Shown: positions 16,401 to 23,377 of the stretch, one piece after another
Position numbering within the stretch: the stretch's first letter is position 1
How the letters are laid out: each line of letters starts with the position of its first letter
Source: an uncultured Lachnospiraceae bacterium
Lineage (GTDB): Bacteria; Bacillota; Clostridia; Lachnospirales; Lachnospiraceae
NCBI GenBank assembly: GCA_910588965.1
Contig: CAJUSO010000035.1
Location: 1-36,923 of the forward strand
Direction: 5' to 3'
DNA: 36,923 nt
The notes under the pieces: generated by a model
Told to the model about the DNA's origin: nothing
Databases searched by the model: none
The model's input: the letters and a program-made list of their open reading frames with translations, nothing else
Made by a program: the position numbers and the translations under genes

Positions 16401-16563
16401 AATCCGCAAAAACCACATCTGCCTGAACTGCCAAAGCCATATCCGGCCCGCTGCTTTCCAAAAAACTATGTGTAAAATGCTCCAATGGCGGCATTTCCTT
16501 TATAATCTCCAATACCTTGCGCTGTCTGCCTATATAATAGAAATTAATATGACAACGGTACAT
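13408..16563 (-). CDS. Soluble PAS hybrid histidine kinase with two receiver domains (1051 aa)
   Basis: No membrane segment is seen, so it should sense a cytosolic signal. Residues 1-118 look like a degraded receiver domain (alternating strands and helices, VVFADLQGMD near 50-58). PAS domains follow at about 128-250 (INNIPSLIWYKDKNG) and 255-375 (IFASIDCGVICHSLDGKQIFSINRAALEILGYS), with a third PAS-like region at 385-520. HisKA carries His550 in NMSHDIRTPMNAIVG; HATPase has LLSNSVKYTGAGG and GTGLGMAITKNIVDMMNG. The receivers have Asp842 (IVDWLLPDMNG) and Asp981 (LMDVQMPEMNG). There is no DNA-binding output. GGGAGGA precedes the ATG at 16563. The promoter and terminator make it a single-gene unit; the XRE regulator is divergent, 138 nt away, and might act on it. 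Confidence 0.92.
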   Translation of the reverse strand: MYRCHINFYYIGRQRKVLEIIKEMPPLEHFTHSFLESSGPDMALAVQADVVFADLQGMDAREALPDILKCKGADAELILLAENGQFPFLAEALPEAKDVWVMPMAEEEVRFRFLRWQQGNKMAKDFWQTSQYFEATINNIPSLIWYKDKNGIHKKVNDSFCRTVNKTKQQVEGQGHAYIWDVEHDDPACIESENEVMSKGETCISEETIQTGEGQRLLTTYKSPLYNLDGSVMGTVGVAIDITKERAYEKEIIDKNRTLEAIFASIDCGVICHSLDGKQIFSINRAALEILGYSSQEELLESGFFLVASSVLEEDKPKLRESMRMLKKEGDGVSVEYRLRHKTGEVRHVVGTFKLVKENGKLFYQRFFIDCTAQRMQEKKEREALEKRQMELFHALSIDYNLVCYFDLDTGVGTTLRGDPNGGQVFGFVLNKEISYDDSFRQYIQEAVYEDDREMLLNAFSQDNLKEELGKKVMYYMNYRTCPEGGMKYYQMKAVRAGEWGKSHGIVLGYRSVDAEIREEMEKKNMLEDALMQANRASKAKSVFLSNMSHDIRTPMNAIVGFTALAITHIDHKEQVEEYLKKIMSSGNHLLSLINDVLDMSRIESGKIHLDEKPCSLPDILHGLRNILQADVHAKQLELYIDTVDVLDEEIYCDKLRLNQVLLNLLSNSVKYTGAGGIVSMRITEKPGAPKGYANYEFSIKDTGIGMSEEFVAHIFEPFEREKTSTISRIQGTGLGMAITKNIVDMMNGTIEVKSKQDVGTEFIVSFSFRLHAEAKELPDIPELKNARALVVDDDFNTCDSVSYMLQQIGMRAEWTLSGKEALLRTRQANMRGDNYCVYIVDWLLPDMNGVEVTRRIRKEMGDDVPVIILTAYDWSEIEEEAVEAGVTTICSKPLFFSELRRCLHSIVNSGERKEREKGKRKEKLRSGRILLAEDNELNQEIAVAILGDAGFTTEVAENGQVAVEMLQEAKPGYYQLVLMDVQMPEMNGYEATRAIRGMEDAQRAAIPILAMTANAFEEDKQEALNCGMNGHIAKPIDVKKLFETLDRVLV

Positions 16564-16610
16564 CTCTCTGTCCTCCCAATGCTATTCCGATAATCCATCT
16601 ATCCTATACT

Positions 16611-16639
16611 ATTCTAACAAGCGTATGGGACAATGTCAA
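16611..16639 (-). promoter_or_regulatory. Promoter of the 1051-aa hybrid kinase
   Basis: On the minus strand, TTGACA (16634-16639) and TAGAAT (16611-16616) are exactly 17 nt apart. The start of transcription would be near 16604, about 40 nt before the ATG. Confidence 0.75.
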
Positions 16640-16701
16640 CAGATAGTATAGCAAATCTATTTCAGGAAACACTATCAAAAAAAGAAAAGAGGTATTTGCC
16701 C

Positions 16702-16899
16702 ATGATAAAGGTAATGCTAAGCCGCCTGCTGGATGAAAAAGGCATCTCGCAAAACCAGCTGGCAAAAGATACCGGGATTTCCGTATCTACCCTTCGGAAC
16801 CTGGCCCATAACCGCACCACACGGGTCAGCTTTGAAATTTTAGAAAAAGTATGCCAATACCTGGGATGCGGCATCCATGACGTCTTATCCCTGGAATAA
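16702..16899 (+). CDS. Small XRE/Cro-type HTH regulator (65 aa)
   Basis: The whole protein is one helix-turn-helix domain of the short YozG-like kind: MIKVMLSRLLDEKGISQNQLAKDTGIS with recognition helix VSTLRNLAHNRTTRVSFEILEKVC, ending at LGCGIHDVLSLE. The start at 16702 is chosen because GAGGT lies 8 nt upstream; a longer reading from 16633 has no ribosome binding site. There is no sensor domain. It is divergent from the 1051-aa kinase and convergent with the PAP2 gene, sharing a terminator with it. Targets unknown; autoregulation or control of the divergent kinase is possible. Confidence 0.85.
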   Translation: MIKVMLSRLLDEKGISQNQLAKDTGISVSTLRNLAHNRTTRVSFEILEKVCQYLGCGIHDVLSLE

Positions 16900-16943
16900 G
16901 GCTGAACCCACAGGCTGGGAAGGGTCTTTTCCTATTAAGATAA

Positions 16944-16980
16944 AAAACAGCCTCCGCATGCACCCCGCGGAGGCTGTTTT
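16944..16980. terminator. Bidirectional terminator between the XRE and PAP2 genes
   Basis: The stem AAAACAGCCTCCGC / GCGGAGGCTGTTTT is 14 bp with a 9-nt loop, and A/T runs on both sides serve both strands. It is 45 nt after the XRE stop and 12 nt after the PAP2 stop. Confidence 0.9.
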
Positions 16981-16991
16981 CCCTGTCCCCA

Positions 16992-17666
16992 TTATATCTC
17001 CCGGTACCGCCTCTCGTATACCCGCTTCCCGCTTGCCTGGAAAGCAAAGCCATATACCAAGGTATACATCACAGCCGCCATAACGACCCCTGTAAGGACA
17101 TCAAATACCGAATGCTGCTTCAAAAACATCGTAGCCGCAACAATAGATGCCATTAACACGAAAGAGCCCCGCCGCAGCCATTTCTTCCCTTTCAGCCGCT
17201 TGCTCTGCATAATGGAAATATGCACGCCGATGGAATTATAGACATGGATGCTGGGGAAAAGGTTCGTAGGCGTATCCACCAGGTACAGGGCCTTAACCAT
17301 ATCAACAAAAATATTGTCCCTTTCTATGACCCGGGGACGCAGGCAATGGCCGTTGGGGTACACCGTTGACGCAACCAGAAAGACCGTCATCCCTACAAAC
17401 AAGAAAATACACAGCTTATAATAATCCTGCACATCCTTGAAAAAGAAATATGCAATTGCCGCCGCCACATACCCAAACCACAGCAGATACGGGATAATAA
17501 ACACCTCTATAAACGGGATGTAGTCATCCACCGCCATATGGACCACATGGAACCGCCTGGTAACCGTCTGCTCCAGATAGGCAAACCACGCAAGGTAAAT
17601 CAGCAGGTACGATAAAATCCACCCATGCCTGTAACGGTAGAGCACATCCCTCAGCTTCTCTCTCAT
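16992..17666 (-). CDS. PAP2-superfamily membrane phosphatase (224 aa)
   Basis: This is a multi-pass membrane protein with about six hydrophobic segments. The PAP2 signature is present in order: LRPRV (R110-P111), PSIH (138-141) and KQHSVFD, with H185 and D189. The PSIH form and H-x3-D spacing fit the inositolphosphotransferase-like branch rather than the classic PSGH type. Such enzymes remove or transfer phosphate on lipid phosphates such as phosphatidate or undecaprenyl pyrophosphate; the substrate here is unknown. The start at 17666 is preferred because AAAGGTGAG lies 4-5 nt upstream; an in-frame ATG at 17720 has a poorly spaced site. It is transcribed alone. Confidence 0.85.
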   Translation of the reverse strand: MREKLRDVLYRYRHGWILSYLLIYLAWFAYLEQTVTRRFHVVHMAVDDYIPFIEVFIIPYLLWFGYVAAAIAYFFFKDVQDYYKLCIFLFVGMTVFLVASTVYPNGHCLRPRVIERDNIFVDMVKALYLVDTPTNLFPSIHVYNSIGVHISIMQSKRLKGKKWLRRGSFVLMASIVAATMFLKQHSVFDVLTGVVMAAVMYTLVYGFAFQASGKRVYERRYREI

Positions 17667-17834
17667 CAAACTCACCTTTCTTAACACCTCTGATTGGTTC
17701 CTATATACTATTCTACGCATAACCTTTCTGGATTATAGCATAGAACATTTGAAGAAACAATCCATTTCACCCAATTAAGAAATCCTTAAGATTTCTTCTG
17801 GATTATTTGGCACCCTACCCCTGCAAAACAAAAA

Positions 17835-17862
17835 GGCTTCCATAACGCTTGTTATGAAAACC
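17835..17862 (-). terminator. Terminator of tRNA-Gly
   Basis: The minus-strand stem GGTTTTCATAAC / GTTATGGAAGCC has a 4-nt loop and is followed by TTTTTG. It lies about 48 nt beyond the tRNA 3' end. Confidence 0.75.
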
Positions 17863-17909
17863 TCTCCCTACCGTAAACAGGCTTAGCTGCCTACCCATTG
17901 TATATAAAG

Positions 17910-17980
17910 AGCAGATAATGGGAGTCGAACCCACCCCCTCAGCTTGGGAAGCTGATGTACTACCGATATACTATATCTGC
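17910..17980 (-). tRNA. tRNA-Gly(CCC)
   Basis: The acceptor stem GCAGATA pairs with TATCTGC. The anticodon stem TCAGC / GCTGA encloses TTCCCAA, giving anticodon CCC. The T loop has the GTTCGAC core and the discriminator is T, as usual for glycine tRNAs. CCA is not encoded. It reads GGG codons. Confidence 0.93.
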
Positions 17981-18030
17981 TTATCTATGACCCTGCGCTG
18001 TTACTGTAACAGCACCGCCGAACAATATGT

Positions 18031-18059
18031 ACTATACTACAATCTGATTTATTTGTCAA
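18031..18059 (-). promoter_or_regulatory. Promoter of tRNA-Gly
   Basis: On the minus strand, TTGACA (18054-18059) and TATAGT (18031-18036) are 17 nt apart, near consensus. The leader to the tRNA is about 43 nt. Confidence 0.85.
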
Positions 18060-18138
18060 TAGCTTTTTTCAAAAAATTTAATCATAATCTTTATTTTTTT
18101 TCATATAGTTAAGAAAAGATAAGTTCAGGAGGCGTCCT

Positions 18139-18597
18139 ATGGGTTCAAAAACAAAAATTGTAGTCTTACATTTAAAAGAGCTGGTCTATACGGCAATCTT
18201 CGCCGTGCTGGGGATCCTGCTCATCCTGCTGCTGGTATTTATGTTCCTGCCGGACAAGAAAGAAAAAAATGGGACAGCCGCAGAAGAGACCATGCGTTAT
18301 ACAGCAGGGGTATACACATCCTCCATACAGTTAAATGACAACGCCATTGATGTGGAGGTCGTGGTGGACAGCAGCCATATCAATTCCATCTCCCTAAAAA
18401 ACCTGGATGAAGCCACTGCCGCCATGTACCCCTTGATGCAGCCTGCATTAGATAACCTCAGCCAGCAGATTTATAAGAAGCAGTCCCTGGAGAATATCTC
18501 CTATGGGGACGACAACCAATATACCTCCACGGTACTCCTGCAGGCCATCCAGGCAGCCCTGGATAAGGCCGCATACCAGGCGTCGGAAATGCAGTAA
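18139..18597 (+). CDS. Membrane-anchored FMN-bind-like hypothetical protein (152 aa)
   Basis: A single N-terminal membrane segment (about residues 15-36, VYTAIFAVLGILLILLLVFMF) anchors a domain of about 100 residues outside the cell. The pattern YTAGVYTSSIQLNDNAIDVEVVVDSSHINSISL followed by TSTVLLQAIQAALDKA resembles the FMN-bind fold, but the flavin-attachment Thr motif (SGAT-x-T/S) is not clearly present, so covalent FMN is doubtful. AGGAGG stands 7 nt before the ATG. It is convergent with degV, 44 nt away. It may be a structural or sensor relative of the flavin-carrying proteins. Confidence 0.75.
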   Translation: MGSKTKIVVLHLKELVYTAIFAVLGILLILLLVFMFLPDKKEKNGTAAEETMRYTAGVYTSSIQLNDNAIDVEVVVDSSHINSISLKNLDEATAAMYPLMQPALDNLSQQIYKKQSLENISYGDDNQYTSTVLLQAIQAALDKAAYQASEMQ

Positions 18598-18641
18598 CCC
18601 ATCCAGCCCGGCATGCAAGGCCCAGCCCGCCTGGCGCAGGC

Positions 18642-19484
18642 TCAGGCTACGACAATAATCCCGCCGTCACTGGCATACATACTGCTAATCCCCGCGGTCT
18701 CCACCACAAAAATTTTCTTAAAGTCCGCCAGCTTCTTGGCTTTCTCCACTACCTCTGCCGCCCTTTGGGGGCAGTTGCAGTGGGCGATAGCCAGGATTTT
18801 TTCCCTTGGGTTTTTTGTCTTTGCCACAATATCCGACACCATCTTATCCACCGCCCGGGCAATCCCCCGGGCCTGCCCAATCTGGCATATGGTGCCTTCC
18901 CGGGTCCCTGCCATCACAGGCTTGATATTTAAGGTATTGGCTACGAAAGCCTTCAGGTTGCTCAGCCTCCCATTCTTCCGAAGCGTCTCTAAGGTCTCAA
19001 GCACGAAGGAAGTGTTCATTTCCTTCTGGAATTCCTCCACCTTGGCCACCACTTCCTCAAACCCCAGCCCTGCCTCCTCGTATTCCTGTACCTTCATGGC
19101 AAGCACCGTCTCACCGACAGAAGCAGACTTGGAATCAAAGACATGGATGCGCTTATCCCCGGCTCCCTTCTCTTCCTGGTATAGCTTCTTGCCTAATTGG
19201 GCGCTGTTGTAAGACCCGCTCAGTTGGGAAGACAGCGTCACCACGTAAATATGCTCCGCTTCACCGGCAAAAGCCTCCATATAACGTTCCGGCGAAGGGC
19301 ATGTGGATTTGGGGCAGTTGGGGCTTTCCTTTACCCTCCACAAGAACTCTGCCTGGTCAAACCCTTCGTCATCCACGATATGGTAATCATCTACAAAAAT
19401 CTCTAACGGCACAGATTCAAAATGCCCGTCCCTTTTCAATTCCTCTGGTAAATCCCCACAGCTGTCCACTATGATTTTATAGCC
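18642..19484 (-). CDS. DegV-family fatty-acid-binding protein (280 aa)
   Basis: The DegV fold binds a long-chain fatty acid and, as FakB, presents it to the kinase FakA for phosphorylation. Family features are in order: MGYKIIVDSCGDLP at the start, SPNCPKSTCPSPERY (the T-S/P loop), VTLSSQLSGSYNSA, and RLSNLKAFVANTLNIKPV, where the GR-L...L-x-IKP motif is conserved. No fakA partner is in the window, which is common because several FakB copies serve one kinase. I chose the ATG at 19484, since GGAGGAAGAG lies just before it; an in-frame ATG at 19508 lacks a site. It is a single gene. Confidence 0.93.
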   Translation of the reverse strand, partial: GYKIIVDSCGDLPEELKRDGHFESVPLEIFVDDYHIVDDEGFDQAEFLWRVKESPNCPKSTCPSPERYMEAFAGEAEHIYVVTLSSQLSGSYNSAQLGKKLYQEEKGAGDKRIHVFDSKSASVGETVLAMKVQEYEEAGLGFEEVVAKVEEFQKEMNTSFVLETLETLRKNGRLSNLKAFVANTLNIKPVMAGTREGTICQIGQARGIARAVDKMVSDIVAKTKNPREKILAIAHCNCPQRAAEVVEKAKKLADFKKIFVVETAGISSMYASDGGIIVVA

Positions 19485-19662
19485 CATCTCTTCCTCCATT
19501 CTGCGCACAACCCTGCACCAGGAGGCGCTGTAATAGTATCCCTCATATCCACACTTAATATTAAAAATCCTTCGATGTATTATCCATTGTCATCCAATGT
19601 GGTTTCAAATACTACTTAATACTAACATAAATATTAGGAATTGAAAAGGCTTTTCGCGGATT

Positions 19663-20859
19663 TTAAAACAAAAAACTAATCTCCATCCAGACATTGTCGT
19701 CGATATAATTTATTTCCTGGATCTCACCGCAATAATCTGCAATGTGCCCCTCTGTGATAAAATACTGGAACGCCTGGCTCTTCAGTTCCCCATCTGAAAA
19801 CCGCAGGGTAACTGCCTGGCCGCCCGCCCATGCTTCTGCCAGGATCCCCCCTATCCTGTCTGGATCCCACTCTTCCAGGTATTTCCCCTCCCGTACAAAA
19901 TAATTAGCCTCCAGGGCTGTGCATTCCGGAAGTTCCAAATCCACCTCAGGCGTATGCTCCCGGAGCATCTCCTCCGTTGTCATAGCCATATAATTGTAGT
20001 CAATAAAAGGCGTCCCTTCCGCTTCCCCATTGCGGTATTCCGTATTCCCCCAGGTAGAATCCATATAATAGTACTGCCCCTCAATCCTTATCAGGTTCCA
20101 GGCATGGGACTCCCCGCGGGCGCTGCCGGAAATAATCACGCCCTCTACCCCTAACTGGCCCAGCAGGTACTGCACCGCACAGGCATAGCCCTGGCATACG
20201 GTCTGCCGCGTAAGGAACACGCTGATAATATTCTGGCTGTTCTCTGCCCCTGGGACGTATTCCGTATTTTGGGCCAGCAGCTCATACACATATTTTACCT
20301 TGTCATAATCACTGTCGGAAATGGAAACCCCTCCCAGCCATTCCTCCACGGTACGGTCAATCTGCGCCTGGATTTCCCTGCGTTCCCCTTCCCCCATCGT
20401 GTATTTGGGGGAAAATTCCAGGCTTACCAGTTCCTCTCCCTTGGTATACCTGGTATACACATATCCTTCTACCCAGAACAGACCGCCGTAATCCTCACAG
20501 ATAGCTGTATAAGCCTGCTGCATCACATCCAAGTCCATCGTGGAAAGCGTGATTTTTTCTTCATGCCCCAAAATAGCGGTAAGCATCTCATCATACGCCA
20601 GCCTGCCTGCCTCATCCAATTGCCCATAGGCATATTTCCCCGCAGATATCCGGCTCGGCTTAGGCTGCTCCAGCTTCTGGGTATCCGCCTTGGGTTCCTG
20701 TGCCTGCTGCTGCTTCTGCTTTGCACCGACACTTTCTGACTCCATTTCCATCCCCAGATACCCTTGGATATCCTCTTGCGTACAAGACTGCGCCAACGCC
20801 CCGCTGCATAGCAGGGCAGCCAGCAGGCACACCCATTTTTTCCTATTTGGCTCCATCAT
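19663..20859 (-). CDS. Exported transglutaminase-like protein (398 aa)
   Basis: The N-terminus (KKWVCLLAALLCSGALAQSC) is a signal peptide with a weak lipobox ending at Cys26, so it may be a lipoprotein. A Gln/Lys/Pro-rich linker (40-72) leads to a transglutaminase-like papain-fold domain. The triad is visible: Cys222 in RQTVCQGYACAVQYLL, His252 in GESHAWNLIRI and Asp267 in YYYMDSTWG. A C-terminal beta domain of about 100 residues follows. Bacterial members act as proteases or peptide crosslinkers at the cell surface; the substrate is unknown. It starts 21 nt after the M18 peptidase stop with AAGGGA upstream, so it is probably the second gene of that operon. Confidence 0.85.
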   Translation of the reverse strand: MMEPNRKKWVCLLAALLCSGALAQSCTQEDIQGYLGMEMESESVGAKQKQQQAQEPKADTQKLEQPKPSRISAGKYAYGQLDEAGRLAYDEMLTAILGHEEKITLSTMDLDVMQQAYTAICEDYGGLFWVEGYVYTRYTKGEELVSLEFSPKYTMGEGERREIQAQIDRTVEEWLGGVSISDSDYDKVKYVYELLAQNTEYVPGAENSQNIISVFLTRQTVCQGYACAVQYLLGQLGVEGVIISGSARGESHAWNLIRIEGQYYYMDSTWGNTEYRNGEAEGTPFIDYNYMAMTTEEMLREHTPEVDLELPECTALEANYFVREGKYLEEWDPDRIGGILAEAWAGGQAVTLRFSDGELKSQAFQYFITEGHIADYCGEIQEINYIDDNVWMEISFLF

Positions 20860-20880
20860 CCATTCCCTTCTGCTTTACCT

Positions 20881-22170
20881 TCATGCCTGATAATACGCCG
20901 TTGTAAATTCTGCCAAAGCCTCCATATCTGCCGCTGCCATCGTCTCCACAGCGGAATGCATGGCCAAAACCGGCACCCCCACGTCTGCTGCCCGCACGGG
21001 CAGGAACTGGGACAGGATAGCTCCCAAGGTCCCCCCGCCCCGCATGTCAGACCGGTTTACAAATTTCTGGTAAGGGATCCCTGCCTCCCGGCAGATCTGC
21101 TCTACAATTGCCACTGCCTCACAGTCCGTAGCATATGTCTGGGCGCTTGCCTCCTTGATGCAGATTCCCTTGCCCAGCACAGGCTTATTGGTAAGGTCCA
21201 TCTTCCCTGCCTTATTCGGATGCACGCCGTGGGCCACATCCAAGGACAGCAGGAATGCGTCATACAGGCTGTCCCGCGCCTGGGCAGGCGTCTTCCCCAG
21301 GCCGCTATAGATTTTCTCCAAAAGGTGCAATGCCAGCATGGAGCCTGCTCCCTGCTTGGTGTGGCTCCCTACCTCCTCATGGTCGAAGAACGCTGCCAGG
21401 TTCACCCCTTCTTTCCGCCTGCCCCGTACCAGCCCCTCCAATAAGGCCTGCACGGAAGTCAGGTTATCAAGCCTGGGCGAGAGGACCATCTCCCCATGCA
21501 GCCCAAAATGCCTGGGAGCCTCCAGGCAGTAAACCCACAATTCATAATCCAGGATCTGCCCCATTTCCACCTGCAGTTCCTCCGCCAAAAAACGCATCAG
21601 GCGTTTCTCCTCATCCAACCCATCCCCTATCAGGCCCAGGATTGGAAGCAAATCTGTCTGCTTATTCAATTCTTTCCCTTTGTTTATCTCTGGCTCCATA
21701 TGGATGGCTAGGTTTGGGATGGCCAAAAGCGGCCTTTCCACAGACAGGTAACGCATCTTAGGGTGCATCACATCCTCCCCCTGGACAGCCACCCGCCCGG
21801 AAATCCCCAAGGGGCGGTCCAGCCAGGTATTCAGAATTGCCCCGCCATATACCTCCACATTCACCTGCGCATAGCCTGCCGCAGCCAGATCAGGGTTTGG
21901 CTTCACCCGAAGGCACGGGAAATCCGTATGCGCCGCGCCCATGCGCAACGTACACCTGGACGCCACCTGCTCCCCAATGGTAAAGGCAAACATCGTCGTG
22001 TCATGATGCTTCACATAATACCTTCCATTTTCCGCAAGGCCCCAATCCTGGTTAAAATGAAGTTCCAAAAACCCTGCCTCTTCCAGCATGGCTGCGCCTT
22101 CCCTGACCACCATGGCCGCACTGCTCCCTTTTTCCAGCATATGGAATACATTCTCTATCGTTTGTCCCAT
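20881..22170 (-). CDS. M18-family aspartyl aminopeptidase
   Basis: This cytosolic zinc aminopeptidase removes N-terminal acidic residues from peptides. The 429-aa length fits M18. Metal-site segments are AAHTDFPCLRVKPNPD (H81, D83), AAFFDHEEVGSHTKQGAGS with the DHEE/GS pattern, LDVAHGVHPN, and a C-terminal VLAMHSAVETMAA with the last His ligand. The ATG at 22170 has AGGAGG 7 nt upstream; an in-frame GTG at 22176 lies within that site and is rejected. A hairpin (7-bp CGCGGGC / GCCCGCG) lies in its leader at 22219-22236. The transglutaminase-like gene follows after 21 nt. Confidence 0.93.
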   Translation of the reverse strand: MGQTIENVFHMLEKGSSAAMVVREGAAMLEEAGFLELHFNQDWGLAENGRYYVKHHDTTMFAFTIGEQVASRCTLRMGAAHTDFPCLRVKPNPDLAAAGYAQVNVEVYGGAILNTWLDRPLGISGRVAVQGEDVMHPKMRYLSVERPLLAIPNLAIHMEPEINKGKELNKQTDLLPILGLIGDGLDEEKRLMRFLAEELQVEMGQILDYELWVYCLEAPRHFGLHGEMVLSPRLDNLTSVQALLEGLVRGRRKEGVNLAAFFDHEEVGSHTKQGAGSMLALHLLEKIYSGLGKTPAQARDSLYDAFLLSLDVAHGVHPNKAGKMDLTNKPVLGKGICIKEASAQTYATDCEAVAIVEQICREAGIPYQKFVNRSDMRGGGTLGAILSQFLPVRAADVGVPVLAMHSAVETMAAADMEALAEFTTAYYQA

Positions 22171-22409
22171 GAGCACCTCCTAAATATCCTTCTTTGCAAA
22201 ATTCTGCCATAAGCCGCCCGCGGGCTCCTGCCCGCGCCTTAACCTACTATACTACAAAACTGCGGATATTTCCAGGAAATTTCGTGTTACGGTTCACATG
22301 CTGCCGTATCTTATGTTATACTATCCATTGTAACCCCAAAATATGGCAAAACATGCGGCACGGCACAGACGCCCTGCCATTAGCGCCCAACCATCCTAAG
22401 GAGGATTTT

Positions 22410-22916
22410 ATGGTTGCTTTTTCTATCCTGGATATCAAAGAATTTATGCATATCCTGCTGCGCACGGACACCTTCGATTCTTTTCTCCTAACAGAAGGCT
22501 CCATCACCACTTACATGACCTGGCTGCTGGACGGGCACTCCCATGCCGGTTTTTTTTCGCCTGAGGACGGCCCTTATGCACTGGCGTCCCAGGAAGCCTA
22601 TGTGCCCTTCGCCCTGGTGCGCCCTGCCTGCTTTGACCTGATTAAGGGGAAGCGTGCGCCTTCTTCCTTTAAATTTGTATTTATGCTGTCTTCTGAGAAC
22701 CAACGGCGCACCATCGCCTCTATCCAGAGCAGTTTTGCGCCTGAGGACGTCACTGGCATGTACCTGAACCTGAAATACCAGAACCAGCAGCTTTTGTGCA
22801 CCACCGGCGTATCCTGCCGTATATTTTCGATGGACAAATCCTTGGAACAGGGCTGGGACGGGTTGGTACGGCGTTTTTTCAAAAAACACCAGATTGCCTG
22901 CGAAATGCTTTCTTGA
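22410..22916 (+). CDS. DUF5721-family protein (168 aa)
   Basis: The sequence (MVAFSILDIKEFMHILLRTDTFDSFLLTEGSITTYMT...) matches a conserved Lachnospiraceae family of unknown function with this length. It is a cytosolic alpha/beta protein with no membrane segment or known catalytic motif. AAGGAGG is 6 nt upstream of the ATG at 22410, which excludes the longer frame from 22194. A promoter-like TTCACA / TATACT pair with 18-nt spacing lies near 22290-22320. It is divergent from the M18 peptidase and upstream of the cold-shock gene on the same strand. Confidence 0.8.
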   Translation: MVAFSILDIKEFMHILLRTDTFDSFLLTEGSITTYMTWLLDGHSHAGFFSPEDGPYALASQEAYVPFALVRPACFDLIKGKRAPSSFKFVFMLSSENQRRTIASIQSSFAPEDVTGMYLNLKYQNQQLLCTTGVSCRIFSMDKSLEQGWDGLVRRFFKKHQIACEMLS

Positions 22917-22947
22917 AATATTTTCCAAAAAATAAATCAAATTTTTC

Positions 22948-22976
22948 TTTACTTTTTCTACAAGATGTGATATTGT
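22948..22976 (+). promoter_or_regulatory. Probable promoter of the cold-shock gene
   Basis: TTTACT (22948-22953) and TATTGT (22971-22976) are 17 nt apart. The leader would be about 40 nt, with TTTTGGAGG before the ATG at 23022. Confidence 0.5.
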
Positions 22977-23021
22977 AGACATACGTTGCTAATATAAAAG
23001 ATTATTTTTGGAGGTACTGAC

Positions 23022-23222
23022 ATGCAAGGTACAGTAAAGTGGTTTAACAACCAAAAAGGATATGGCTTCATTTCTGACGAATCTGGGAACGATGTATTCG
23101 TACATTACTCCGGATTAAACATGGAAGGGTTCAAATCCTTAGAAGAAGGGGCATCTGTTGAGTTTGACGTAACAGAGGGTTCCAAAGGGCCCCAGGCCGT
23201 AAATGTGACCGTAGTTGGCTAA
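23022..23222 (+). CDS. Cold-shock-domain RNA chaperone, CspA-like (66 aa)
   Basis: The five-stranded OB fold is complete: MQGTVKWFNNQKGYGFI contains RNP1 (KGYGFI) and DVFVHYSGL contains RNP2 (VFVHY). It binds single-stranded RNA or DNA and melts secondary structure. GGAGG lies 8 nt before the ATG. It appears to be transcribed alone from the promoter at 22948 and to end at the large hairpin 23314-23362. Confidence 0.95.
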   Translation: MQGTVKWFNNQKGYGFISDESGNDVFVHYSGLNMEGFKSLEEGASVEFDVTEGSKGPQAVNVTVVG

Positions 23223-23313
23223 TTTAATCAGTTATTCGCAATGTACCTTTGTCTTTAATATAGAGTTCCATATTTATTAGGATATAAGCGATTGATGAAC
23301 AAGATTGATTAAA

Positions 23314-23362
23314 CGGAAACTGCTGTAATGACTGTAACACAGTGATTACAGCAGTTTTTCCG
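23314..23362. terminator. Bidirectional terminator between csp and the AAA ATPase gene
   Basis: A long near-perfect stem (arms from CGGAAACTGCTGTAAT with inner ACTGT / ACAGT pairs) has a 3-nt loop and ends in T-rich sequence on the plus strand. It lies about 90 nt after csp and 15 nt after the stop of the opposing gene. Confidence 0.85.
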
Positions 23363-23377
23363 TGTTTTTGCCGTCCT

